From contig PFFW01000152.1 of assembly GCA_002781745.1 (NCBI GenBank), forward strand, positions 1-57,648: a stretch of 57,648 nt of DNA, in the 5' to 3' direction. The notes below the pieces were generated by a model, which did no database searches, was not told the DNA's origin, and worked only from the letters and a program-made list of their open reading frames with translations. A program made the position numbers and the translations under genes. Every line of letters begins with the position of its first letter. The stretch's first letter is position 1. This document shows positions 23,906 through 32,204 of the stretch, piece after piece. The stretch is from Rhodospirillales bacterium CG15_BIG_FIL_POST_REV_8_21_14_020_66_15. GTDB taxonomy: Bacteria > Pseudomonadota > Alphaproteobacteria > Rhodospirillales > Casp-alpha2.

Positions 23906-25492
23906 TTAGGCGAAGGCCAGCGATCTGGATATGGGGAACCGCATTGTCACCTTGGTGCCCTTCCCGACATCACTTTCTAGGACGAACGTGCCTTCGTGCA
24001 ACTCGACCAGGCTTTTGGCGATAAATAAACCCAGACCTGCGCCTTCGTGGGAGATTTCGATTGATTTCCGGACCTGTCCGAACGCTTCCAGCACGCGAGG
24101 AATCTCCTCCGGTGGGATGCCGGAACCGTTGTCCTCCACGACGACGATTATGGCTCCGTCATGGGCCACGTCCGTCCGTACGACGACTTGGCCGCCCTGC
24201 GGGCTGAACTTTATGGCGTTGACGAGAAGCTTTTGAAGAATCTGCCGGATCCGGCGTTCGTCCGCGCGGAGCCTCGGCAGCGGCCGCCCCCGGACCATCC
24301 TGAGAGCGACAAGATGGAGGTCCGCGCGAACCTGCAGCGCATTGATGCAGTCTTCGACGAGCTTCTCCAGGTCGACCGTGTTGTCCAAAAGGTTCAAGCC
24401 CCCGAGTTGAAGGTCGGAGACGTCGAGGATGTCGTCGACGATGATCGCAAGATCCTCGCCCGACTTCGCGATATCCCTGACATACTCGAAGTACTTCCTG
24501 TGCCCCAAAGGCCCGAATGTTTCGTCCTTGAGAATGCGCGAGAACCCGACGATCGCGTTCAGCGGCGTGCGCAGTTCGTGACTCATATGGGCGAGGAACT
24601 CGGTCTTGGCGTGATTGGATAGATCGGCCACTGCCTTTGCCGCGCGCAGATCCTTTGTCCTTTCCGCAATCAATGCCTCAAGCCGCAGGTTGGCGTGATT
24701 CACGTCCTCGCGTTCGCGCCTGATCTCGCGGAAATTCGCTTTGGCGCGATCGACCTGGAGTTGAAGGGTTCGCGCCATCTGATCGAACTCGTCGTTTGTT
24801 AACGAGCGCGGAAAATTCTCGGCCGGTGCGTCGGTATCGAAGTTCAGCCGGCTGAGCCAACCGTGAAGGACGCCGATCCGACGCAGGAGAATCGTGCGAA
24901 GAAGAACCATGGTCGCGCCACAGACGAACACGGAAATCAAGGCCACCAAGCCGATATTTATGAGGGCGAAACGATCAAGTTCTCCCGATATCCAACTTGT
25001 GTCCATCCGTGCGGCAATGGTCCAGGGAAGTCGGGTGTCGGCACCGCGCCAGACGACGTCGAGCCATCGGCCGTCGGGGGTCCTCGAAATGTCATCCGTC
25101 GATTTGGTCGCCATCGGGACGATATCCGGTTCGGTGCCGAAGCCGACGATTTTCTGATTGGCATGGGTGTAGAAGGTGCCGCCGGCGATGGCCTTGTCCC
25201 GCACGAGGAGCCGCCCGAATGTCACGAGGTCCCGGGTCGAGGCATGGCTTTGTGTTCGGAACGTCGCGACGATGGTGGCCCGCCCCACCGCCTCCTGTCG
25301 CAATAGGAGGTCGCGTTCGAGCCGGAAGTAGGACGGAACGAGGATCAAGGCTTCAACGGCGACAAGACTCACGAGGACCGCCAGGGCGATCTTCCAGGAC
25401 AGGCCTATGCGCGACGCTACGCGTGCCGCGTCGTCGCGACCGGTGTCGACGGGCAGGCCGTTTACGCGCGCTTCATCATGCGATGCGGACAA
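23906..25492 (-). CDS. Membrane sensor histidine kinase, orphan
   Basis: A 528-residue kinase. Two membrane segments (about 30-52 and 180-205) enclose a periplasmic domain of about 130 residues. A HAMP-like stretch and coiled coil follow, then the HisKA H-box FLAHMSHELRTPLNAIVGFS and an HATPase_c domain (N box LLVNAIKFS, G boxes DNGSGIP and GLGLFIAKS). No response regulator is adjacent. The start is a TTG at 25492. It shares its design with the kinases at 32205 and 56110. Confidence 0.9.
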   Translation of the reverse strand: MSASHDEARVNGLPVDTGRDDAARVASRIGLSWKIALAVLVSLVAVEALILVPSYFRLERDLLLRQEAVGRATIVATFRTQSHASTRDLVTFGRLLVRDKAIAGGTFYTHANQKIVGFGTEPDIVPMATKSTDDISRTPDGRWLDVVWRGADTRLPWTIAARMDTSWISGELDRFALINIGLVALISVFVCGATMVLLRTILLRRIGVLHGWLSRLNFDTDAPAENFPRSLTNDEFDQMARTLQLQVDRAKANFREIRREREDVNHANLRLEALIAERTKDLRAAKAVADLSNHAKTEFLAHMSHELRTPLNAIVGFSRILKDETFGPLGHRKYFEYVRDIAKSGEDLAIIVDDILDVSDLQLGGLNLLDNTVDLEKLVEDCINALQVRADLHLVALRMVRGRPLPRLRADERRIRQILQKLLVNAIKFSPQGGQVVVRTDVAHDGAIIVVVEDNGSGIPPEEIPRVLEAFGQVRKSIEISHEGAGLGLFIAKSLVELHEGTFVLESDVGKGTKVTMRFPISRSLAFA

Positions 25493-25501
25493 CCTGGTTA
25501 C

Positions 25502-25824
25502 CTATTCCGACTGAATCTTGGAAACGAATTGGTCAACGTGCATACCCAAAGTGTTTGCGTTTGTGTGAAGCTGTTCCGCGGAGCGGAGGATCGTGCCGGA
25601 AACGGTGTTGCTCTGCGTCTCGATCTGCGAGACGTCCTGGAGTCCTGGATACTTACGCTGATCTCACGGGCGCCTGCGGATATCTCTTCCACGCGTCGCG
25701 AGATCTCGGCCGAGGCCCCCTGATGCCTGAAAATCGTCGATGCGATGGCTTGGTTGATTTCGTTGACTTCGTTCACGGCGGTCGCAATTTCCTTGATGCG
25801 GGTGGCGGCTTTCCGGGATTCCGA
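25502..25824 (-). pseudogene. Methyl-accepting chemotaxis protein C-terminal remnant, frameshifted
   Basis: The minus strand encodes the last hundred residues of a chemoreceptor: ESRKAATRIKEIATAVNEVN, EISRRVEEIS, then in another frame DVSQIETQSNTVSG and a normal C-terminal end with stop at 25502-25504. The shift is explained by an exact tandem duplication of 8 bases (GTCCTGGA on the plus strand, 25634-25641 and 25642-25649). The 5' part of the gene is missing; the remnant begins directly after the terminator of the neighbouring operon. Confidence 0.8.
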
Positions 25825-25826
25825 CT

Positions 25827-25868
25827 AAAAAAAGAGGCGCTGTGGCGTAAATTTCCACAGCGCCTCTT
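25827..25868 (-). terminator. Rho-independent terminator of the P460/CNPC operon
   Basis: On the minus strand AAGAGGCGCTGTGG pairs with CCACAGCGCCTCTT (14-bp perfect stem, 9-base loop) followed by a run of seven T. It lies about 180 bases past the stop of the P460 gene; nothing coding was seen in between. Confidence 0.9.
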
Positions 25869-26047
25869 GGTATGGCCGGTCGATCCGTCGCTCCGTCACT
25901 CGGGGGGTGGGGGGAGTAATTGAGCAGAGCGACCGGCCTCCACGCCCAGGGTCAAGGGCGCGAAAGGCGGACCACGATGATGGGCGGTCGGGTTGGGGTT
26001 CCGTACCGCCCGGGAACCGAAGTGGCCCGCCCCGGGAGTTTCTGTGG

Positions 26048-27079
26048 CTATTTCTTCCTGTATTCCTCGGGAAGCAGCATGACGGCGTCCTGGCCCGGAT
26101 AGACGGAATTATGGCAATCGGCGCAGAACTGCATGTCGATGCCCTTGCCGGACCCGGTCGCCCCGCCGATGGCGCCGTTCGGCATGACCATGACGTATTT
26201 CCAGTCATGGGTGTTCTTGTTCCATCCGGCCTTCTGCTTTTCCATGATGAACAGCGGGCCGACGGAAACCTTGCCGTCAGGCGCGACGACGAAGCTATCC
26301 TTGGCGAGCACAGCGCCGGCCGGGAATTTTCCGGCCTTTTCGTATTTTTGGTATTGCTTGGCGTTCTTCGGGTCGACGAAATTGTTCACATAGCGATTGC
26401 CGTGGGTCGCGGCCTGGTACGGCGCCGTGGCGACGTTGGGCCATTTGTGGTAACCGACGACCGGTTTGTGGCCGGCTTTCGCGTAGGCCTGGATCAGTTC
26501 GGGCTGAAGGCAGTTGTAGACTGTCCTGGCTTCCTTGGCCGTGATCTCCACCGGGGCGCCGGCGCCGCAGGGATTGCAGGGATTGCACGGGTTCTTCGCC
26601 GCGCAGGGGTTCTTGGCAGCGCAAGGGTTCTTGGCAGCGCAAGGGTTCTTCGCGCCGCAGGGATTGCAAGGATTCTTGGCACCGCAAGGATTCTTGGCAC
26701 CGCACGGGTTGCACGGGTTCTTGGCCTTTTTCGCACCGCAGGGATTGCACGGATTGCAGGGGTTTTTCGCGGCCGCAGCCAGCCGAGGGACGAAACACTT
26801 GCTCGACGCTGCGCCGCCGCCGCCCGCCGCGCACGGGTTGCACGGGTTGCACGGGTTGCACGGATTCTTCGCGGCGCAGGGGTTGCACGGGTTGCCCTTC
26901 TTCTTGGCGGCGCAGGGATTGCACGCCGCCAATTCGACCGCGGTTACGGGCTTCGGCTTGGCGACGGGAAGAAGGCCGTTATCGGCACGGGCGTCGCTCG
27001 AACCCATAACGGCGATCCCGGCGGCAACGAAGGCGGGAATGACGGTGGAGGTCAATAACTGTTTCCTGAAGGTCGGCAT
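26048..27079 (-). CDS. Secreted CNPC-repeat protein fused to a cytochrome P460 domain
   Basis: A 343-residue exported protein in three parts. Residues 1-32 are a signal peptide. From Cys53 to about 171 there is a low-complexity region of 21 NPC triplets arranged as [15 protein letters not shown] and NPCNPCNPC blocks, about 23 cysteines in all. The rest (about 175-343) looks like a cytochrome P460 domain: [19 protein letters not shown] and a C-terminal heme site CADCH (319-323). P460 proteins oxidise hydroxylamine or detoxify NO with a lysine-crosslinked heme c. The repeat is a plausible multi-site soft-metal chelator (Cu, As(III), Hg). AGGAG precedes the ATG. It is co-oriented with the secreted protein upstream and ends in a strong terminator. 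Confidence 0.85.
   Translation of the reverse strand: MPTFRKQLLTSTVIPAFVAAGIAVMGSSDARADNGLLPVAKPKPVTAVELAACNPCAAKKKGNPCNPCAAKNPCNPCNPCNPCAAGGGGAASSKCFVPRLAAAAKNPCNPCNPCGAKKAKNPCNPCGAKNPCGAKNPCNPCGAKNPCAAKNPCAAKNPCAAKNPCNPCNPCGAGAPVEITAKEARTVYNCLQPELIQAYAKAGHKPVVGYHKWPNVATAPYQAATHGNRYVNNFVDPKNAKQYQKYEKAGKFPAGAVLAKDSFVVAPDGKVSVGPLFIMEKQKAGWNKNTHDWKYVMVMPNGAIGGATGSGKGIDMQFCADCHNSVYPGQDAVMLLPEEYRKK
26567..26923 (-). repeat. CNPC-coding tandem repeat region
   Basis: About 357 bases of degenerate in-frame repeats coding NPC, NPCGAK and NPCAAK units. Some units are near-identical at DNA level (the GGGTTCTTGGCAGCGCAA unit around 26605-26645 occurs in tandem), so unit number may vary between strains by slippage or recombination. 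Confidence 0.8.
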
Positions 27080-27180
27080 GATCCTACTCCTCTTTGTTGT
27101 TGGTTCTGCGCCCCGGGTCGATGCTCATGGTCACGAACGAGGGCGGCGGGCGAAGCCTGTGGGGTCGGTTCCAACCGTTC

Positions 27181-27669
27181 TTACTGAAGTTCCCCTTCGA
27201 GGATGAACTTCCGGTCGGTCTTGTTGACGCCCTTGATTTCCAGGGTGCCCAGACCGCGCGCGTCCTTGAACTGGCCGGTGCCGCCGGAAATCTCCCAATA
27301 TCCGTGGTCGACGATCCGCTTGCCGCCGCCGTCCTTGTTGAAGAAGACCGCGCGGACCCGCCACTTGACGTAGGCCTCGTCACCGTTGGGTGCCCGGAAA
27401 ACGAGATAACCCCGGGGGTCTCCGTCATTGCCCGGCCGGATGTCATGCATGCCGAACTCGGTCACGGCGGCGCCGGCGAGTCGTCCGGATCCTTCCGATT
27501 TGCCCTCGCGCTGGACGAACAGAACGAAATGGGGGCGGTCTTTGAAGTCGTACTTGATGGTTTGCGTCGGATGCATCACCGCCTCGACCTTGATGGTTTC
27601 GGCGAAGGCGGTTCCGGAGACGGTGACGGCTAGGAAGGCGGCGGCAAGACCGCTCGAGAGTTGGCGCAT
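27181..27669 (-). CDS. Secreted beta-rich protein of unknown function upstream of the CNPC-P460 gene
   Basis: A 162-residue protein with a clear signal peptide (MRQLSSGLAAAFLAVTVSG, cleavage after AFA). The mature part is beta-rich with the segment WEISGGTGQFKDARGLGTLEIKG, reminiscent of small lipocalin/allene-oxide-cyclase-like barrels. I cannot assign a function. AGGGAA precedes the ATG at 27669. It ends 101 bases before the CNPC-P460 gene, with which it probably forms an operon. Confidence 0.8.
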   Translation of the reverse strand: MRQLSSGLAAAFLAVTVSGTAFAETIKVEAVMHPTQTIKYDFKDRPHFVLFVQREGKSEGSGRLAGAAVTEFGMHDIRPGNDGDPRGYLVFRAPNGDEAYVKWRVRAVFFNKDGGGKRIVDHGYWEISGGTGQFKDARGLGTLEIKGVNKTDRKFILEGELQ

Positions 27670-27747
27670 CGTTTGGGTTCCCTGTTTGGAACGATCGGTT
27701 GAAACACCCCATAGGCTAGTCGTGTCGCGCGTCGGTATGGAACACAC

Positions 27748-27779
27748 ATTGCCGTCAACTCACGTCAAATTGCCGTGAA
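27748..27779. promoter_or_regulatory. 21-bp-spaced direct repeats ahead of the P460 operon
   Basis: ATTGCCGTCAA (27748-27758) and ATTGCCGTGAA (27769-27779) are direct repeats exactly 21 bases apart, two helical turns, about 80-110 bases upstream of the secreted-protein start. A related ATTACCGTGAA occurs at 33780-33790. They look like sites for an unidentified activator. Confidence 0.4.
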
Positions 27780-27850
27780 TTAGAGTGAAAAAACCGTTTG
27801 ATCGGCAGCGGTGCAAGGCTCGCGCGGGAAGGGGACGCTCTAAGTGATGG

Positions 27851-28573
27851 TCACGCGTTGCCGGTCAGCGCCTCGACCAGTTCGGGGAAGCTGTCGACGA
27901 TGATGTCGTGATGCGGGTTCGGGTCCGGGTCGGGCGGGGTTTCATGGCCCCATTCGTCGGGCCGCCGGACGAAGGCGGTCTTGAACCCGACGGCCTTGGC
28001 CGCATCCAGATCGAAGTTGTGGCAGGCCACCATGCAGACCTGCCCAGGATCGAGTTGCAGATATTCGGCGACCGTAAGATAGGATTCGGGCAGGATCTTA
28101 TACTTGCCGATCCCTTCGCAGGAAAACACGGCGTCCCACGACAGGCCGTTTCGTTTGGCAGTGTCGATGATCAGGCGATAACTCAGGATGGTAAACGAAG
28201 CGACGATGAACCTGCTTCGAAGTTTGGGCAGCGCCTCTGGAAAGTCCGGCCAGGCCTTGAAGTTGTGGGGCGCATCGTAGGCTATGGCCCTTATGTCGTC
28301 TTCGGTGAACGCCGATAGGCCGTGTTCCTTTACCAGTGCTTCGACCGCCGCGCGATGGGCGCCGTCGAAGGTATAGGCGGGCGGTTCGTGTTCGCCCAGT
28401 TTGAGCATGGCCTTCAACGAACGACGGCGCAGCTCGTTGGTGATGGCGCGCCAGTCCTTGGCGATGCCGTGCTTGTTGCCGACGTTTTCGAACGCGGTCC
28501 TGAAACCGGTATGCCAATCCAGGACCGTGCCGCCCGTATCGAAGGTCAGGGCGGAGACCGTTTGCAGCGTCAT
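27851..28573 (-). CDS. HAD-superfamily hydrolase, haloacid dehalogenase type II-like
   Basis: A 240-residue cytoplasmic HAD enzyme. Motif I is FDTGGTVLDW with the nucleophilic Asp, the cap domain follows, motif II is at VASFTILSYR, the motif III Lys lies near GKYKILPESY, and motif IV is ACHNFDLDAAKAVGFKTAFV. The overall layout matches type II haloacid dehalogenases, although many such genes act on other organic acids or phosphates. It stands alone, divergent from the TlpA-like gene. Confidence 0.85.
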   Translation of the reverse strand: MTLQTVSALTFDTGGTVLDWHTGFRTAFENVGNKHGIAKDWRAITNELRRRSLKAMLKLGEHEPPAYTFDGAHRAAVEALVKEHGLSAFTEDDIRAIAYDAPHNFKAWPDFPEALPKLRSRFIVASFTILSYRLIIDTAKRNGLSWDAVFSCEGIGKYKILPESYLTVAEYLQLDPGQVCMVACHNFDLDAAKAVGFKTAFVRRPDEWGHETPPDPDPNPHHDIIVDSFPELVEALTGNA

Positions 28574-28736
28574 GGGATTTCCTTGCGTCGTGATTTAATC
28601 GAAATTGATGGCAAACAGGGGCCAAAACATTGCAACGATTGATGCCGGTATTCTTCGGTCGTGGCAACCTTTGCGTTTATGCATCAACGGATCGTGAATT
28701 GTGGCCGGTGCGTGCCCGCAATATCCATGGTGCGTC

Positions 28737-29327
28737 ATGAGCAAGCACGCCAGCACTCTGCCGATCGACGCCGGCCGGCGTATTTGCGCTCTTGGTATCG
28801 GCGGACTACTTGGATTATGCGCGCTGCCCGTTGCGGCGCGCGGCGCGATGGCCCCGACGCTTCAAGGCCGCCTCAAGCCATTCATTTGTTTCGACCAAGC
28901 GCGCCCCGCGCCTCTGGCCGGGTTCCGGGATGGGCAAGGCCGGGGCGTAAACGCGCTCAGCTTTTACGGCGAGGCGGTTCTCCTCAATTTCTGGGCGACG
29001 TGGTGCGCGCCGTGCGTATGGGAAATGCCCCAACTCGACCGGCTGCAGGCCAGATATGCCGGGCGGGGCCTGCGGGTCGTGGCGGTTTCCGAGGACGAAG
29101 GGGGCGCCGATGTGGCGGCCGCGTTCTATCGCCAGCGCGAAATCCGGAACCTGCCCGTCTATGTCGATCCCGACGGTGCGGCGATCAAGGAATACGGATG
29201 GATACACGGCCTGCCGTTGACGTTTCTGACCGACCGCAAAACCCGAGTCATCGGATACATGGACGGACCCGCGGACTGGGATTCGCCCGCCGCGTACCGG
29301 CTGATCGATGCGGCATTGTCCAAGTAA
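28737..29327 (+). CDS. TlpA-like periplasmic thioredoxin
   Basis: A 196-residue exported protein: N-terminal signal or anchor (about 14-36), then a TlpA/ResA fold with redox site WCAPC in LLNFWATWCAPC and the cis-Pro loop GLPLTFL. Such proteins keep periplasmic thiols reduced, for example during cytochrome c or copper-site assembly, which suits a cell this rich in c-type hemes. ATG 28737 is preferred although no strong ribosome site is visible. It is followed in the same direction by the DUF3179 gene. Confidence 0.85.
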   Translation: MSKHASTLPIDAGRRICALGIGGLLGLCALPVAARGAMAPTLQGRLKPFICFDQARPAPLAGFRDGQGRGVNALSFYGEAVLLNFWATWCAPCVWEMPQLDRLQARYAGRGLRVVAVSEDEGGADVAAAFYRQREIRNLPVYVDPDGAAIKEYGWIHGLPLTFLTDRKTRVIGYMDGPADWDSPAAYRLIDAALSK

Positions 29328-29445
29328 GAACCGTTCGTTCCAAACTCAACATGAAGTGATCACCGGTGAGGTGCCCGTTCGTGCACAATATGCCGATAGC
29401 CGGATGCGCGACCGCACGGCGCACGTTCACGGGCGGAGTGTTCCA

Positions 29446-30426
29446 ATGTTGAGAGTGTTCCCGATTTTGTTCGCTGCGGTTCTGCTGACCGCCACGCAAA
29501 GCGCCGCGTTTCCCGGCCCTGCTTCCTGGCAGGAAGAATGGCCGAGGACGGATTTCGGAAAGTCGTCGGTCGATCTCGGGGAGATATTTTCCGGCGGTCC
29601 GCCGAAGGACGGCATCCCGTCCATCGACGAGCCGAGGTTCGTTTCGGTCAAAAGCGTTCGCGGCCTGAAGGGATATGAGCCCGTGATCGGTGTCGTCGTG
29701 AACGGCGAGGCCAGGGCCTATCCCCTCCGCGTCCTGATGTGGCACGAGATCGTCAACGACACGATTGCCGGCGTGCCGGTCCTCGTCACCTATTGCCCGC
29801 TCTGCAACTCGGCCGTCGTGTTCGAGCGGAGGATCGGGGAGCGCGTTACGACCTTCGGCACCACGGGCAAGCTGCGCCACTCCGACATGGTGATGTACGA
29901 CCGGATGACCGAAAGCTGGTGGCAGCAGTTTCTGGGTGAAGCCATTGTCGGCGAACTGACGGGACAAAGCCTGAAGGCGATCCCGTCTCGCCTGGAATCC
30001 TTCGCCGAGTTCAAGGCCCGGGCGCCGAAAGGCGTGGTCCTCGTTCCGAACGACGAGGGGAGGCGGGACTACGGCCGCAATCCCTATGCCTTCTACGATT
30101 CCAGAACGGTGCCCTACGAGTTCTTTTCCGGACCGTTTCCTGGCTATATCGAACCGATGGTCCGGGTCGTCGTGGTCGGCGACAAGGCCTGGTCGCTTCC
30201 GCTCTTGCGTGAGAAGGGCCGAATCGAGGACGGGGAATTGGTTCTGAACTGGCGCGAGGGACAGTCGTCAGCGCTCGATCATCCGGACATGACGCGGGGT
30301 CGGGAGGTCGGGAACGTCGTCGTACAGCGGCGATCGAACGGCCAACTGGTCGACGAGGTCTATGACGTTACCTTCGCCTTCGTCTATCACGCCTTCCACG
30401 AAGGCCGGAGGATCGTCACCGAATAG
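29446..30426 (+). CDS. Secreted DUF3179 family protein
   Basis: A 326-residue protein with a signal peptide (about 1-22). The DUF3179 hallmarks are clear: EARAYPLRVLMWHEIVNDT, the paired cysteines of TYCPLCNSAVVFER, FGTTGKLRHSDMVMYDR and ESWWQQFLGEAIVGELTG. The family is widespread, secreted and uncharacterised; the CPLC and His residues suggest metal or redox binding. It begins 118 bases after the TlpA-like gene. Confidence 0.88.
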   Translation: MLRVFPILFAAVLLTATQSAAFPGPASWQEEWPRTDFGKSSVDLGEIFSGGPPKDGIPSIDEPRFVSVKSVRGLKGYEPVIGVVVNGEARAYPLRVLMWHEIVNDTIAGVPVLVTYCPLCNSAVVFERRIGERVTTFGTTGKLRHSDMVMYDRMTESWWQQFLGEAIVGELTGQSLKAIPSRLESFAEFKARAPKGVVLVPNDEGRRDYGRNPYAFYDSRTVPYEFFSGPFPGYIEPMVRVVVVGDKAWSLPLLREKGRIEDGELVLNWREGQSSALDHPDMTRGREVGNVVVQRRSNGQLVDEVYDVTFAFVYHAFHEGRRIVTE

Positions 30427-30453
30427 TGGGGCGGAGCGGGATTTCACCCGACG

Positions 30454-31656
30454 TCATGACGACAGCCCGAAATAAGGGCGCAGCTTGACGCCGAGCCAAT
30501 TGCCCGGCAGCGCCGCAAGAATCCACACCCAGCCGTGCAGGCTGGTCGATGCCACGCCGGAAAAGAATGCGCCGATGTTACAGCCGTAGGCGAGGCGCGC
30601 GCCGTACCCGAGCATCAGGCCGCCGATGACCGAAGCGAGCAGATGCTTCGGGGGAATGCCAATTGAAGGCGCCATGCGGCCCGCCGCGCCGGCGGCGAGC
30701 AACGCGCCGGCGACAATTCCGAGGTCCATCACCGACGTGGTGTCGGACAGCACCGGCGCCGCCAGGGCGCGAGCCTGGAATCCGCCGGTCCAGAACCCGC
30801 TGGTGGCCGGATCCCAGCCGACCAAGGTTGCCGCCTTGGCGCCCCACAGGGTAAACCCCCAGGTGATGGACCATGGGTGCCCGGCCGTTACCAACGTTCC
30901 CCAATTGAGGACGGCCAGGACGGTTCCCGCAAACAATAGCGGCCATGGTCCGAAAAACAGACTTCGCAGCTTGAATCCGCCGGACGGCCACAAGGGGCGG
31001 TCTCCGTCGCGCCCAAGCCTTTTAAGCAACAGATAGGCGAAACCGAGAACGGCAAGCTGGACGGCGAGGGCGGGACCGTACCCCCAAATCTGGCCCAGGG
31101 AAATCCCGGGAACTTCGGGTAGCGTCCGCCACCCGGCCAGGTCCAGGCTTCCCCAGAATCCGCCGAGACAGAAAAAAGCCAGGGTGACGATCATCCGCGT
31201 ATCGCCGCCGCCGACGGTGAACAGGGTTCCCGAGCCGCAGCCGCCGCCCAGCTGCATGCCGATGCCGAACAGGAAGGCACCGAGAACCATCGAAACGCCG
31301 ACCGGCGCCACGGCGCCGGATACCGACCGGCCGAACGCCTGGCCTTCGGCAAGAACCGGTGCGAACAGTATCGAGGCGACCGCGAGCATCACCAGTTGGA
31401 CCATGACGCCTGAGACGTCGCCGGTGGTGAAGAGGCGGCGGTAGGCGCCCGTGAAGCCCAGGGCGCCGTGGTACAACGCGATCCCGAGAACGATGCCGAT
31501 CAAGCCCAGCAAGGCCGTGTCCTCGCCGTACCTTGCGGCAAGAACCAGGAGGAGGGCCGACGCGGCCAGCCCCGCGCCCAGCCACGGCGGCTGCGCCCGA
31601 CGGTGGAGTGGATCGGACAGCGGCGCCGGATCAGCCTTCGTTGCCGTCGGCGTCAT
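30454..31656 (-). CDS. YeeE/YedE (TsuA-type) sulfur-compound transporter
   Basis: A 400-residue membrane protein of about 10 helices. The two pseudo-repeats carry the conserved cysteine motifs GGGCGSGTLFTVGGGD and YGCNIGAFFSG of the YeeE/TsuA family, which take up thiosulfate or related sulfur species through a chain of cysteines. Its start overlaps the DUF302 stop by 4 bases (ATGA), so the two are translationally coupled. Confidence 0.9.
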   Translation of the reverse strand: MTPTATKADPAPLSDPLHRRAQPPWLGAGLAASALLLVLAARYGEDTALLGLIGIVLGIALYHGALGFTGAYRRLFTTGDVSGVMVQLVMLAVASILFAPVLAEGQAFGRSVSGAVAPVGVSMVLGAFLFGIGMQLGGGCGSGTLFTVGGGDTRMIVTLAFFCLGGFWGSLDLAGWRTLPEVPGISLGQIWGYGPALAVQLAVLGFAYLLLKRLGRDGDRPLWPSGGFKLRSLFFGPWPLLFAGTVLAVLNWGTLVTAGHPWSITWGFTLWGAKAATLVGWDPATSGFWTGGFQARALAAPVLSDTTSVMDLGIVAGALLAAGAAGRMAPSIGIPPKHLLASVIGGLMLGYGARLAYGCNIGAFFSGVASTSLHGWVWILAALPGNWLGVKLRPYFGLSS

Positions 31657-32126
31657 TTCCTTGCGGTCTCGACGATCCTGGCGAATACGTCGTCCAATTC
31701 CTTACCCAGGACGTCGAGCGCGGGCACCTGATACGCACCGAACACATGACTGGGCAGGCGAAAAGTCAGAATCGCAGTACCGTCCTGCGCCTCCGTTAAG
31801 TATAGCCGCAACGGGGCCTCGATCCCGGAGGCGACGCTGGCCTCCAGCATGCGCACGGCGAAGCGCGGGTGGAAGATCATATAGACCCGGTTTTTCGGGA
31901 TGACCTTGTTCAAGGCGGCCTTGGCGCCGCAGTCGGCACAGGCCTGGGCGACCAGGCCCATCTTGTGTCGGCCGATGGATTCCAGCAAGCGAGCCTCGAA
32001 GGCATCGAACGCCATCCCCGTATTGATCACCCGGGTGCCGGAATAGGGCGTCGCGGTCTCCGCGCGCGTTTCGGACAACGGAAACGCCAGGAACAGCACG
32101 AAGGCAATGGGCACTATCAGTCGCAT
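31653..32126 (-). CDS. Secreted DUF302 family protein coupled to the sulfur transporter
   Basis: A 157-residue protein with a signal peptide (MRLIVPIAFVLFLAFPLSET). Segments LLESIGRHKMGLVAQACADCGAKAAL and IPKNRVYMIFHPRFAVRMLEAS place it in DUF302, here with a CADC cysteine pair. AAAGGA precedes ATG 32126. It is encoded between a histidine kinase and the YeeE-type transporter, all in one direction. A role in periplasmic sulfur or metal binding is inference. Confidence 0.85.
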   Translation of the reverse strand: MRLIVPIAFVLFLAFPLSETRAETATPYSGTRVINTGMAFDAFEARLLESIGRHKMGLVAQACADCGAKAALNKVIPKNRVYMIFHPRFAVRMLEASVASGIEAPLRLYLTEAQDGTAILTFRLPSHVFGAYQVPALDVLGKELDDVFARIVETARK

Positions 32127-32204
32127 GGATTGTCCTTTCGTAGGATCGGCCGGAACAAGCCTCGGTGGCCGGGGGCTGGACACCTAATGGGCCTGGGGCC
32201 CGGC

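Noticed and set aside
26567-26923. Possible CRISPR or tandem DNA repeat array
   Set aside because: The periodicity is protein-level (NPC codons in frame), the units are short and unequal, and there are no unique spacers.
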